The position numbers and the translations under genes are program-made. Source: Sphingobacteriales bacterium 16-39-50 (GTDB taxonomy: Bacteria > Bacteroidota > Bacteroidia > Sphingobacteriales > Sphingobacteriaceae). Taken from it: a stretch of 64,000 bases of DNA. A model generated the notes under the pieces. That model had not been told where the DNA came from. It saw nothing but the letters and a program-made list of their open reading frames with translations, and ran no database searches. Below are positions 36,171 to 45,022 of this stretch, in pieces. Each line of letters starts with the position of its first letter. The first letter of the stretch is position 1. The stretch lies in contig NCHA01000013.1 in assembly GCA_002257025.1 (NCBI GenBank), positions 1 through 64,000 of the forward strand. The letters run 5' to 3'.

Positions 36171-37262
36171 GTGGAAAAACAGGAAAAAATAAAAATTCTT
36201 TATGTTGATGATGAGATTAACAACCTGACTGGTTTTAAGGCATCATTCAGGATGAATTATAATATCATGATTGCCGTGAATGCGACCGATGCAATGCAGC
36301 ATTTGAGTTCTCATCCGGATATCAGGGTTATCTTTTGCGATCAGCGAATGCCTGGAAAAACCGGAGTTCAGTTTTTTGAAGAAATCAGAAGCCGTTATCC
36401 TAAACCAATCAGGATATTGCTAACGGGCTATACCGATATCGATTCAGTAATCGACTCCATAAACCTGGGTAATGTCTTCAGATATGTAAAAAAACCCTGG
36501 GCAGATGATGATATTCTTGGTGCTATTAATGAAGCCAATAAATTTTATGTCTCTAATTCACTGCTCGCTGTAAAAAACGAAGAATTACAAAGGGCTTATA
36601 ATGAGCTTGATAAATTTTCATACAGCGTTACTCATGATATGAGGGGGCCGCTATTGAGTGTTCTTGGCGCCATTGAAGCTGCCCAGCATATGGATGATAT
36701 TACTGAGATCAGGAAAATGCTGATGATGATGAAGGATTCAGTCAGAAATCTTGATGACTTTATTCAAAGTATCCACGATTATTATAATCTGAACAGGGGC
36801 GAACTTGAAATTAAAGAGATCGATTTCAATGAATTGGTTGAAGAGCAAATCAAAATCTTTAATTTTACTTACCTGATGAGTGATGTAACTTTCAACACAA
36901 ATATTATCCAAAAAGAAACTTTCAGAGGTGATGTTTTATCAGTTAAACTAATTCTGAACAATCTTTTGTCCAATGCTTTTAAATATCAGAGAAAAGATAA
37001 CAAGGATAAAACCGTTGATCTAAACATACTGGTTGAAAATGGCCATGCAGTAATTGATGTTATCGATAATGGTGTAGGTATCGCCGAAAATTACCTTGGC
37101 GACATTTTCAATATGTTCTTTAGGGCAAGTACACAAGATGTTGGTTCAGGATTTGGTTTATACAACGTAAAAGCTGCAGTAACTAAATTAAATGGAAAAA
37201 TTACCGTAGATTCAGAAATAAATAAGGGAACACATTTTAAGGTTCTGGTTCAAAATAAATGA
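36171..37262 (+). CDS. Receiver-histidine kinase hybrid
   Basis: 363 residues starting at GTG that abuts the stop of the 7TM kinase. An N-terminal receiver (about 5-125, Asp57 in IFCDQRMPGKTG) is joined by a coiled coil to a HisKA domain (FSYSVTHDMRGPLLSV, His154) and HATPase (LNNLLSNAFKYQ, DNGVGIAENYLGDIF and GSGFGLYN). With no transmembrane segment it is cytosolic and probably takes phosphate from the 7TM kinase to pass it on. The receiver matches the lone receiver at 30163-30627. Confidence 0.88.
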   Translation: MEKQEKIKILYVDDEINNLTGFKASFRMNYNIMIAVNATDAMQHLSSHPDIRVIFCDQRMPGKTGVQFFEEIRSRYPKPIRILLTGYTDIDSVIDSINLGNVFRYVKKPWADDDILGAINEANKFYVSNSLLAVKNEELQRAYNELDKFSYSVTHDMRGPLLSVLGAIEAAQHMDDITEIRKMLMMMKDSVRNLDDFIQSIHDYYNLNRGELEIKEIDFNELVEEQIKIFNFTYLMSDVTFNTNIIQKETFRGDVLSVKLILNNLLSNAFKYQRKDNKDKTVDLNILVENGHAVIDVIDNGVGIAENYLGDIFNMFFRASTQDVGSGFGLYNVKAAVTKLNGKITVDSEINKGTHFKVLVQNK

Positions 37263-37263
37263 G

Positions 37264-37665
37264 ATGTCTGCTCAGATTCCAAACTTTATTATAATTGATG
37301 ACAGCCGGTTGGACTGTTTTATAGCCGAAAAGATCATCCAGAATTCGGGAACGTACTCCAGTGTAAAATCTTACATGGAGGCAACAGAGGCTTATGAAGC
37401 AATAAAAAATGGGCTTATTGGAGATGATTCAATCATCACCATAATTATTCTGGATATTCAAATGCCTGTGATGAATGGTTTTCAATTTGTAGAAGTATTT
37501 GAAAAGCTCCCTAAAGAGATTCAGTCAAAATTTGCAATTTTCTTATTCAGCTCATCAATTAATGAGAATGACAAGAACCGACTTGACAATTATCCTTCTA
37601 TCATTCGCTTTTACAGCAAGCCCATTTCTAAAGACACTGTTGCCCAAATGATTGAACAGATTTGA
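37264..37665 (+). CDS. Single-domain response regulator
   Basis: 133 residues, a bare receiver: acidic pair in IIDDS (10-14), Asp64 in IILDIQMPVMNG, SSS near 98 in the switch region and K in SKPIS. One base separates its ATG from the stop of the receiver-kinase, so it is the last gene of the cluster. It has no output domain and is of the Rcp/CheY-like type, similar in kind to the receiver at 60990-61388. A phosphorelay end point or a connector to another protein is likely. Confidence 0.87.
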   Translation: MSAQIPNFIIIDDSRLDCFIAEKIIQNSGTYSSVKSYMEATEAYEAIKNGLIGDDSIITIIILDIQMPVMNGFQFVEVFEKLPKEIQSKFAIFLFSSSINENDKNRLDNYPSIIRFYSKPISKDTVAQMIEQI

Positions 37666-37684
37666 TTTCTGTATTGATTCGACA

Positions 37685-39346
37685 TTATTTTAAGCCAAGC
37701 ACACTAAGTCCCTGCTCAAAGATTACATCTACGGGAATTCCCTTTTTACTCAGCCTATCGAGATCTGATTGGAGATCATTATGAACAAGTGCCATTTCCT
37801 TCTGAACCTTTTCAACAGCGGCCTTATCACCATTTCCCTGAAGTGTTAGTATTTCTCTGCTCAAATCATTCATCGCCAACTCAAACTTTTCATAATTTAC
37901 TTTGTACCGGCCTTTTGCTGTTCTCTCAAATGCACCGTTCTTATTGAAGAAATTAAAACAAAGCATATTGGCTTTTCCATGTGCTTCACCGGCACCAAAT
38001 CGAACCGAACGCAGGATACCGGCCATGAAGGTGGTATAATAATCCTTAATATCCCCTTCAAGTTCACCCTTCTTAAGTAAACTACTCACCATATAAAGTC
38101 CCAGAATATCAGCTTTTCCTTCTTCCAGCCATGAATACTGCTCCTGTAATGCCTCCCTCACGAAACCTTTGCCATTTATTGTAGATTTTATCCCTAAACC
38201 GTGTGCAACTTCATGGAACATTACATTGGCAAAAAAAGCATCAAAACTAAGATGACTTTGCTGACTTTCATCAATTAATTCAGCCGCTATAGGCAGCATA
38301 ATCTTATCGAACTTCGCCCGCATCGCGTTCTTTAATTGTGAACGCCTGGTACCCTTTTTCTGCTGAATCATTTCATCATTCGGAAGGTTAACAGCAATAG
38401 TCTTTCCGCCTGAATTACCATCACCTGCATAATATACCACATCGAATGCTGCTAATTGTGAAGAGGTTCCCGGGGATTCCTTTTTATAGGCCGCATCAAC
38501 CGGTAATCCTCTTTGAAGTTCTGGCAACATTGCCACGTACTTTTCGAGACGTTTGCTCCACTCCCTGTCTTTTACAAGTACATAACTCTCAAAAGCAGCA
38601 CGCGCATTGAATAATCCATCTTCATAATTCTCTATCGGGCCAATGATGATATCAAGTCCGCTATTGGTCATATCCATCCAGGCAAAGTCACTGGGTATAT
38701 AATTATCAGTAAGAAAAGCTTCTGCTCTTAAGGTCAGATATTTTTTAAGCTGAATCTCCTCTGTAATATTAGCCGCCTGCAAAAGCAAATCAGCCGCCTT
38801 TTTAAGTTCATCCTTAAAATAAACACTGTAAGGAATGGATATCAGCTTTCCTGATTTGTCCCTCTGCACCATTGAATACAAACCCTTTTTATCAGAAACA
38901 TCTGATTTTTCCAACTCTTCACGGGTCATATCGGCAGGATAAAAGCCCGAACCTAATGGCTTATCCCCTATTCCCTTTACAAAGGGTTTATTGTCATTCA
39001 AACGATCCCAGGGACCGTAATTGATCTTTATAAATTCTCTGGTCTTTTCATCTTCCACAGCCGAAAGCAAACTATCCCGCTTAGGATAGGTTTGCATCCA
39101 AAAAAGTTCATCCATTATCTCAGCTGCCCTGATAAGCAGTGGTAAAACTTTGCGCTCATTCTCGCTAAGCTTTTCAATATCTGTAGTGAGCCTCACCTTA
39201 GCATAAATCGGCAGCCTTTCTGCCACATAAGTTTTTAGACTATCATTTTCTTTCGAAATCTGCTTTTCTGAATTGTTTGAACAGGAAGAAATAAAGATTA
39301 AAGTTATTGACCCCAAAATCAGGGTCTCTTTTAAATTAAATTTCAT
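37685..39346 (-). CDS. M49-like (dipeptidyl-peptidase III family) lipoprotein peptidase
   Basis: 553 residues with a lipoprotein signal ending at Cys22 (IFISSCSN). The zinc motif reads HEVAHG (378-383), HExxH instead of the HExxGH of classic M49, and the second motif is EEGKAD (408-413), matching EExxAD. This variant is a recurrent Bacteroidota form annotated as dipeptidyl-peptidase III-like. It is expected to be a zinc peptidase on the periplasmic face. Its 3' end converges with the signalling cluster; a 285-base gap separates it from the divergent TonB receptor. Confidence 0.83.
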   Translation of the reverse strand: MKFNLKETLILGSITLIFISSCSNNSEKQISKENDSLKTYVAERLPIYAKVRLTTDIEKLSENERKVLPLLIRAAEIMDELFWMQTYPKRDSLLSAVEDEKTREFIKINYGPWDRLNDNKPFVKGIGDKPLGSGFYPADMTREELEKSDVSDKKGLYSMVQRDKSGKLISIPYSVYFKDELKKAADLLLQAANITEEIQLKKYLTLRAEAFLTDNYIPSDFAWMDMTNSGLDIIIGPIENYEDGLFNARAAFESYVLVKDREWSKRLEKYVAMLPELQRGLPVDAAYKKESPGTSSQLAAFDVVYYAGDGNSGGKTIAVNLPNDEMIQQKKGTRRSQLKNAMRAKFDKIMLPIAAELIDESQQSHLSFDAFFANVMFHEVAHGLGIKSTINGKGFVREALQEQYSWLEEGKADILGLYMVSSLLKKGELEGDIKDYYTTFMAGILRSVRFGAGEAHGKANMLCFNFFNKNGAFERTAKGRYKVNYEKFELAMNDLSREILTLQGNGDKAAVEKVQKEMALVHNDLQSDLDRLSKKGIPVDVIFEQGLSVLGLK

Positions 39347-39572
39347 TTTGGGTTAGTTTAAGGACGAATAAATATAGTAAAAATATGAGTTGGAGTTCTA
39401 AAACCGGCGTTTCTGTGACCGGGCATAACTATACTTCACTATTCTTCAGGCTAAACTATCAGGTATGAGCGTCAATTCAAGGATTCGTTCCTGAGTTTCA
39501 ACTCAAGCTGATCAATTGCAATTATCTTACTTTCGGCTTACAATCAGCTAATAATTAGAGGAATAAAGTGAT

Positions 39573-39580
39573 TAGATTTG
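39573..39580 (+). promoter_or_regulatory. Putative -7 box for the TonB receptor operon
   Basis: TAGATTTG matches the Bacteroidota -7 consensus TAnnTTTG and lies 54 bases before the ATG at 39635. A second match (39623-39630) is too close to the ATG to serve. The rest of the 285-base gap shows no gene. Confidence 0.4.
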
Positions 39581-39634
39581 CCAAAAATTCGTACATATAT
39601 ATTCATTGCTGTTTTTACACTATATATTTGATTG

Positions 39635-41965
39635 ATGCCCTTTTCGAAAAATGTGCTGCTTTTTGGTTTTCTGCTTTTTTTCTGTTCGTTCAGTGTAAAT
39701 GCTCAGGATAACTATACTATAAACGGTGTCGTAAAAGATTCCCTTTCAGGTGAAACCCTGATTGGAGTCACACTCAAATTTACTGCCGCAAGCCAATCCG
39801 GAACCAGCACCAATGCCTATGGTTTTTACTCTTATAAACTTAGTCCGGGTGAATATAACCTGAGTGTTAGTTATATTGGCTACAGGTCCATAAACAGGAA
39901 GATCAGCATCAATTCAGATCTCCGGCTCGACCTGAATATGGTCCCGGACAATATTCTGGAAGAGATCGTGATCAGTTCTGAAAAAAGGAATGACAATATT
40001 GTCAATGCTCAGATGGGTGTTGCTAAGATCAATCTGAGTGAAATAAGGAATGTTCCGGTTCTTTTCGGAGAGCGCGATGTTCTGAAAACCCTGCAACTGC
40101 TTCCGGGGATAAAATCGGCAGGTGAAGGAAACAGCGGATTTTATGTTCGGGGAGGTTCGACCGACCAGAATCTGATTCTGCTTGATGAAGCACCCGTTTA
40201 CAATGCTTCGCACTTACTTGGCTTCTTTTCTACTTTTAACTCTGATGCAATTAAGGATGTTAGCGTTTTTAAAGGAGGGATGCCTGCGCAATATGGTGGA
40301 AGACTTTCTTCTGTTCTCGATATCAGAATGAATGATGGAAATAAAAAGGAATTTACTGCCGAAGGTGGAATTGGACTAATATCATCCCGGTTAAAAGTTG
40401 AAGGTCCGCTGATTAAAGACAAAAGTTCTTTTATGATCAGTGGACGCAGAACTTATGCCGATGCTTTTCTGGCTCTTTCAAAAGATAGTTCCATCAATAA
40501 AAATACCCTCTATTTCTATGATCTCAATGCAAAGGTCAACTACCAGATAGACGATAAGAATACGCTTTACCTTTCAGGATATTTTGGTCGGGATGAGCTG
40601 GGGCTGAGTGAAACTTTTGGCTTCGACTGGGGTAATGCGACTTCAACACTTCGATGGAATCATTTGTTCAGCAATCGCTTATTTTCAAATACTTCCCTGA
40701 TTTACAGCAATTATAATTATGTGATCGAGAACTTTCTGGAGGAGAACAATTTCAAGGTGAATTCCTCCATCAGGGATATGAATTTAAAGCAGGACTTTCA
40801 GCTGGCCCTGAATAATAGCCACAATGTTCGTTTTGGACTCGATTTGATTCATCATACCATTGCACCGGGAAATATTACCGCAAGCGCCACTTCAAGTGTA
40901 AACGAAGTAACCATTGAAAAACGTAAGGGAAATGAAATAGCAGCCTATATCTCTGATGAATGGGAAGTCAACGATAAGTTTAATTTGGTTTATGGATTAA
41001 GAGCAAGCTCATTCCTTCTTTTTGGGCCGGGTGTTTTTCCTACTTTAGATAAAGATGGAATTACAACTTCATCCAAAACCTATACTTCCGGTCAGCTGGT
41101 TAAGTCTTATTTAAATCTTGAACCCCGTATTTCTGCAAGCTATCAGTTGAATGAATTTTCCTCATTAAAGAGTTCCTTTACCCGCAATACTCAAAATCTG
41201 CATCTGATGTCGAATTCAACAGCCAGTTCCCCAACTGATTTATACATCATGAGCAGTAATAATGTCAAACCCGAAATCGCCGATCAGATTGCCCTGGGGT
41301 ATTTCAGAAACTTCAACAATGATAATTATGAGTTTTCTACGGAGCTGTATTTTAAACAGATGCAGAATCAGATTGATTACAGAAGCGGTACTGATCTGAG
41401 AGGCAATACCAATGTTGAGTCTGACCTGCTTTTTGGTGATGGAAGAGCCTTCGGTATAGAACTATTTCTTAAAAAACGATTTGGGAAATTAAATGGTTGG
41501 GTAGGATATACACTCTCAAAAACTGAGCGCAAGTTTAATGATATAGATCTGGGTAAATGGTTCAATGCCAAACAGGATCGTACCCATGACCTGTCTTTGG
41601 TTGGTATTTATAAAGCTACTGAAAGATGGACTTTTTCATCAACCTTTGTATTTAATACCGGGAATGCAGTTACTTTTCCGGCAGGTAAATATCAGCTAAA
41701 CAATAAAACAGTTTATTATTATCCTGAACGTAATTCTGACAGAATGCCTAACTATCATCGTCTGGATCTGTCAGCTACCCTCGAAGGTAAACCCGGCAAA
41801 AAATTACAGTCGAGCTGGTCATTTGGCATTTATAATTTGTATAACCGAAAAAATGCTTACTCCATAGATTTCAGGGATGACCCGGATAATCCAACCAGAA
41901 CTCAGGCTGTGCGCACAACACTATTCGGAATTATTCCTTCAATTACCTGGAATTTCAAATTTTAA
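39635..41965 (+). CDS. TonB-dependent outer-membrane receptor with plug extension
   Basis: 776 residues from the ATG at 39635; a TTG directly before it is in frame but unneeded. Signal peptide (about 1-23), carboxypeptidase-regulatory-like domain (about 28-105, INGVVKDSLSGETLIGVT), plug domain (about 115-225, GERDVLKTLQLLPGIKSAG, FYVRGGSTDQNLILLDEAPVY), then the beta barrel ending in an aromatic terminus WNFKF. It imports a bulky substrate using TonB energy. No STN domain is present, so it is not a signalling receptor. It is paired with the DUF4249 lipoprotein two bases downstream. Confidence 0.93.
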   Translation: MPFSKNVLLFGFLLFFCSFSVNAQDNYTINGVVKDSLSGETLIGVTLKFTAASQSGTSTNAYGFYSYKLSPGEYNLSVSYIGYRSINRKISINSDLRLDLNMVPDNILEEIVISSEKRNDNIVNAQMGVAKINLSEIRNVPVLFGERDVLKTLQLLPGIKSAGEGNSGFYVRGGSTDQNLILLDEAPVYNASHLLGFFSTFNSDAIKDVSVFKGGMPAQYGGRLSSVLDIRMNDGNKKEFTAEGGIGLISSRLKVEGPLIKDKSSFMISGRRTYADAFLALSKDSSINKNTLYFYDLNAKVNYQIDDKNTLYLSGYFGRDELGLSETFGFDWGNATSTLRWNHLFSNRLFSNTSLIYSNYNYVIENFLEENNFKVNSSIRDMNLKQDFQLALNNSHNVRFGLDLIHHTIAPGNITASATSSVNEVTIEKRKGNEIAAYISDEWEVNDKFNLVYGLRASSFLLFGPGVFPTLDKDGITTSSKTYTSGQLVKSYLNLEPRISASYQLNEFSSLKSSFTRNTQNLHLMSNSTASSPTDLYIMSSNNVKPEIADQIALGYFRNFNNDNYEFSTELYFKQMQNQIDYRSGTDLRGNTNVESDLLFGDGRAFGIELFLKKRFGKLNGWVGYTLSKTERKFNDIDLGKWFNAKQDRTHDLSLVGIYKATERWTFSSTFVFNTGNAVTFPAGKYQLNNKTVYYYPERNSDRMPNYHRLDLSATLEGKPGKKLQSSWSFGIYNLYNRKNAYSIDFRDDPDNPTRTQAVRTTLFGIIPSITWNFKF

Positions 41966-41967
41966 TC

Positions 41968-42771
41968 ATGAAAAAGTATACTCAGAATTTAATACTAATC
42001 CTTTGCCTGATTACTGGTGTAGTGTTCCTTTCCTCTTGCGAAAAGGTGATCGATCTTGAGTTAAAAAATGCAGATCCTTTGATTGTTATAGAAGGAACCA
42101 TCAGCAATCAGAGTGAAAATCATTTTGTAAGAATATCCAAAACAATTCCATTTGAACAATCAGCAAACTTCAATGGGGTAAAAGGGGCGCAGGTTACATT
42201 AAAATCATCTGCAGGCCTTTCCATAGCCTTTACAGAAGTAACTGATGGTATTTACAGAAGTCCCCGTTTGAGAGGAACCCCGGGTCTCACCTACACTCTG
42301 GATGTGCTTGTTGAAGGGAAAACTTATTCTGCAAAATCAACCATGCCCTCTCCGGTAATTCCGGATTCCATTGGATTCAAAACACTTTCATTCTTTGGAA
42401 ATTCAAATATATACCCAACAGTTTATTATAAAGATCCCCCAAAAATTCAAAACCAGTACCGCTATATTTTAAAGATCAATGGAAAACTACAGGGTGATCT
42501 TGTATTTGAGGATCGTTTCAATGACGGAAACGCAGTTTCTGATGTTATCATCTATGATGGTGACGACGACATAAAATCAGGAGATATTGTTGATATAGAA
42601 ATGCAATCTATAGACCGGAATGTATTCAAATATTTCTTTGCCCTCAGCCAGATAGGCGGAAATGGCGGACCACCTGTGGCTCCTGCAAACCCGGTATCAA
42701 ATTTCAGTAATGGAGCATTGGGTATTTTTAATGCCTGTACAAAATCAACTAAATCTGTAGTTCTGAAATAA
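41968..42771 (+). CDS. DUF4249 lipoprotein
   Basis: 267 residues with a lipoprotein signal ending at Cys24 (LSSCEK). The mature domain is a beta-rich DUF4249 (about 30-262) with LIVIEGTISNQ and TYTLDVLVEGKTYSA. It starts two bases after the TonB receptor stop, so the pair is an operon; DUF4249 proteins are regular partners of this receptor type and probably work like surface lipoproteins in substrate handling. The substrate is not apparent. Confidence 0.88.
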   Translation: MKKYTQNLILILCLITGVVFLSSCEKVIDLELKNADPLIVIEGTISNQSENHFVRISKTIPFEQSANFNGVKGAQVTLKSSAGLSIAFTEVTDGIYRSPRLRGTPGLTYTLDVLVEGKTYSAKSTMPSPVIPDSIGFKTLSFFGNSNIYPTVYYKDPPKIQNQYRYILKINGKLQGDLVFEDRFNDGNAVSDVIIYDGDDDIKSGDIVDIEMQSIDRNVFKYFFALSQIGGNGGPPVAPANPVSNFSNGALGIFNACTKSTKSVVLK

Positions 42772-42785
42772 GGAGCTAAATGATA

Positions 42786-43109
42786 TCAGATTATGGTGAT
42801 TGTCAGATTTGATAGCTCATCGTCAACAGGAATTTGGCAAGCCAGTCGGATATCATCGACCCCCGGTGCTATTCTGTGAAGTGTAGTCTCTTCATTTCTC
42901 AAAAAACCAGAATTCTCTTTCAGCCCACCAATTTTCACGATACAGGTTCCGCATCTACCCATACCCCCGCATTGCCCAAAATCATCTGTAAATAATCTGT
43001 CCTGTATCAGGCATTTCAAATCCCTGTACTCACCGGCATAGGTTTGTATTTTATATTCCTCGGATGAATAGAATACAGTCAAACATATTTTATTAAAAGG
43101 CTGAGGCAT
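42786..43109 (-). CDS. 2Fe-2S ferredoxin
   Basis: 107 residues of the plant/adrenodoxin-type beta-grasp ferredoxin. Cys47, Cys53, Cys56 and Cys91 give the C-x5-C-x2-C-x34-C cluster pattern (GQCGGMGRCGTC and LACQ). It transfers electrons to an unknown partner. It is divergent from the truncated haemoglobin and shares the intergenic region holding a large palindrome, which suggests joint regulation by the Rrf2-type protein encoded next to it. Confidence 0.85.
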   Translation of the reverse strand: MPQPFNKICLTVFYSSEEYKIQTYAGEYRDLKCLIQDRLFTDDFGQCGGMGRCGTCIVKIGGLKENSGFLRNEETTLHRIAPGVDDIRLACQIPVDDELSNLTITII

Positions 43110-43212
43110 TTATTTCATCAATGGAGATCTAAACCTTCCGGTCAATTTTTTCTGCTCCTGATGGATTTCAGAATCAGGTTGTTAGCTTTGGTAAAGATTA
43201 TCTTCAAAGATA

Positions 43213-43258
43213 AATAATTTTTTATAAAAGATGGTTTTATCCTTTATAAAAAATTATT
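43213..43258. promoter_or_regulatory. Perfect 16-bp inverted repeat, likely operator
   Basis: Arms at 43213-43228 and 43243-43258 are exact reverse complements separated by 14 bases. The element lies between the divergent ferredoxin and haemoglobin genes, and its right arm touches the -7 box of the latter. A protein bound here would block transcription. The NsrR-like Rrf2 protein two genes along is the natural candidate, as inferred from position. Confidence 0.65.
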
Positions 43259-43265
43259 ATATTTG
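43258..43265 (+). promoter_or_regulatory. Putative -7 box for truncated haemoglobin
   Basis: TATATTTG is an exact match to TAnnTTTG and ends 18 bases before the ATG at 43284. It overlaps an alternative TTG start (43263), arguing against that start. Confidence 0.6.
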
Positions 43266-43283
43266 TCTAATAATAAAGATATT

Positions 43284-43679
43284 ATGAGCCAAAAGACAGA
43301 TATAAGGGGAATAGATGATATCAAAATTATGGTTGATGTGTTCTACCAGAAGGTTCGTGAAGACGAATTACTGGCGCCTATATTTAATTTCAGACTCTCA
43401 ACACATTGGGAACCGCATCTTGAAAAGATGTATACATTCTGGAATGCAGCATTATTCGGTGTAAAAGGATACAATGGTAATCCATTCATCAAACATGCAA
43501 CAATGGAACTCGGGGAAGCGCATTTCGAACGATGGATGAATCTATTCAGCGAAACGGTTAATACCCATTTTGAAGGGACCGTGGCTGAAGATGCTAAAAC
43601 AAGAGCAGGCATAATGGCAAGTATGTTCATGCATAAAATTGAACAGATCAAACAAAATTCTACCAGGCCAATATTCTGA
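43284..43679 (+). CDS. Group III truncated haemoglobin
   Basis: 131 residues from the ATG at 43284; the longer TTG frame would start inside the promoter. The pattern VDVFYQKVREDELLAPIF and HLEKMYTFWNAALFG is that of group III truncated haemoglobins, and the proximal histidine is likely in EAHFERWMNLF. They bind haem and are linked to nitric oxide or low-oxygen handling. It is six bases upstream of the Rrf2 regulator and opposite the ferredoxin, a plausible redox set. Confidence 0.87.
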   Translation: MSQKTDIRGIDDIKIMVDVFYQKVREDELLAPIFNFRLSTHWEPHLEKMYTFWNAALFGVKGYNGNPFIKHATMELGEAHFERWMNLFSETVNTHFEGTVAEDAKTRAGIMASMFMHKIEQIKQNSTRPIF

Positions 43680-43685
43680 TTATCA

Positions 43686-44132
43686 ATGATTTCAAAAGCT
43701 TGTCAATACGGAATACGTGCAGCAATTTATATTGCATCCAGACATAATGATGGTATAAAGCTTAACATTAAACAAATAGCCTGCGAAGTTGATGCACCAG
43801 AGGCATTTACAGCTAAAATATTGCAGGTACTTAATAAGTACCACATCATAACCTCATTAAAGGGACCTTATGGTGGTTTCTTCATTGAGGAATTTCAACT
43901 CGAACAGCCCGTTATAAATATTGTGAATGCGATAGACGGCATGTCGGTTTTCAAAGAATGCGGACTTGGCCTGAAACAATGCTCAGCTTCACACCCATGC
44001 CCCATGCATGATCAATACAAAATAGCAAGAGATGCCCTTCAAAATGCATTTCAGCAAACAAGCATTCGCCATCTGGCAATGCAGGTAAATGAGGGTAGCT
44101 CATTCATCAATAACCTGGTTTTAAAAAATTAA
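43686..44132 (+). CDS. Rrf2-family NsrR-like regulator
   Basis: 148 residues. A winged-helix Rrf2 domain with ISKACQYGIRAAIYIA at the start and the recognition region TAKILQVLNKYHIITSLKGPYGG. Three cysteines (92, 99, 105; ECGLGLKQCSASHPCP) have the spacing of the Fe-S ligands of NsrR, the nitric oxide-sensing repressor. It is encoded directly after the haemoglobin, and the palindrome at 43213-43258 is the likely operator. Nitric oxide sensing is inferred from cysteines and neighbours. Confidence 0.85.
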   Translation: MISKACQYGIRAAIYIASRHNDGIKLNIKQIACEVDAPEAFTAKILQVLNKYHIITSLKGPYGGFFIEEFQLEQPVINIVNAIDGMSVFKECGLGLKQCSASHPCPMHDQYKIARDALQNAFQQTSIRHLAMQVNEGSSFINNLVLKN

Positions 44133-44170
44133 GGATTTTCAGGCAGGCAAAACAAGATTTTACAGAATTA

Positions 44171-44178
44171 TAATTTTG
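44171..44178 (+). promoter_or_regulatory. Putative -7 box for the amidase gene
   Basis: TAATTTTG matches TAnnTTTG 30 bases before the ATG at 44208. No convincing -33 element was found. Confidence 0.35.
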
Positions 44179-44207
44179 TAAATTGCGGGATTTAATTTAC
44201 TCAAGCA

Positions 44208-45014
44208 ATGCTACAAAAATCCATACAGCTATTTTTCTGCGGACTGATTCTGGTTGCAATGTCCTGCTCTTCAGGACCATATGGGCCAACCAACAAGGCC
44301 TATAAAAAACAAACAAAAGAATTGGGTAAAACAATCCGGACTACACCGGTGAATCCTACGGGCCAGGATTTTGTAGGAACAACCAATTTTGGACTCAGAA
44401 AACCAAATTATGTGATCATTCATCATACGGCCCAAAATTCCACTGAGCAGACCTTAAAGACATTCATTACACCAAAAACTCAGGTCAGCGCCCATTATGT
44501 GATCGGCAGGGATGGCATGATTTATCAAATGCTCAGTGATTATTTAAGGGCATGGCATGGAGGGGCAGCAAAATGGGGAAATCTGACCGATATTAATTCT
44601 TCATCTATAGGAATAGAACTCGATAATAATGGCTTTGAACCATTTTCAGAAGCGCAAATCAATGGCCTTTTAACGGTTCTGGCCAACCTTAAGAAAACAC
44701 ATACTATTCCGGCTGCAAATTTCATCGGACATTCAGACATAGCACCTGGCAGGAAAGTGGATCCCAATATTACATTCCCATGGAAAAAGCTTGCAGAAAA
44801 TGGATATGGACTATGGCAGGACCAGGTGCTCACAGATTCAGTTCCGGAATCGTTCAACCCGATCGAAGCACTCAGAATCATTGGATATGACATCAAAAAC
44901 CCAGAGAACGCCATTAAATCATTCCAGCTTCACTTTGTGCAGAAGGAATTGACAGGTATTCTCAACGAAGAGGAAAAACAAATTCTCTTTAATCTTTATA
45001 AAAAATACCTCTAA
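44208..45014 (+). CDS. N-acetylmuramoyl-L-alanine amidase lipoprotein
   Basis: 268 residues with a lipoprotein signal ending at Cys20 (AMSCSS). The amidase_2 (AmpD/PGRP) fold is seen in NYVIIHHTAQ (zinc histidine), SAHYVIGRDGMIYQM, AWHGGAA, SIGIELDNNG and NFIGHSDIAPGRKVDP (further zinc and active-site residues). A C-terminal region (about 205-268) of helices resembles a peptidoglycan-binding module. It cleaves the bond between MurNAc and the stem peptide at the cell envelope. It converges on glnS with eight bases between stops. Confidence 0.92.
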   Translation: MLQKSIQLFFCGLILVAMSCSSGPYGPTNKAYKKQTKELGKTIRTTPVNPTGQDFVGTTNFGLRKPNYVIIHHTAQNSTEQTLKTFITPKTQVSAHYVIGRDGMIYQMLSDYLRAWHGGAAKWGNLTDINSSSIGIELDNNGFEPFSEAQINGLLTVLANLKKTHTIPAANFIGHSDIAPGRKVDPNITFPWKKLAENGYGLWQDQVLTDSVPESFNPIEALRIIGYDIKNPENAIKSFQLHFVQKELTGILNEEEKQILFNLYKKYL

Positions 45015-45022
45015 TATTCAGA

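Noticed and set aside
43263..43283. TTG start for the truncated haemoglobin
   Set aside because: It lies inside the TATATTTG promoter box; the ATG at 43284 fits the family.
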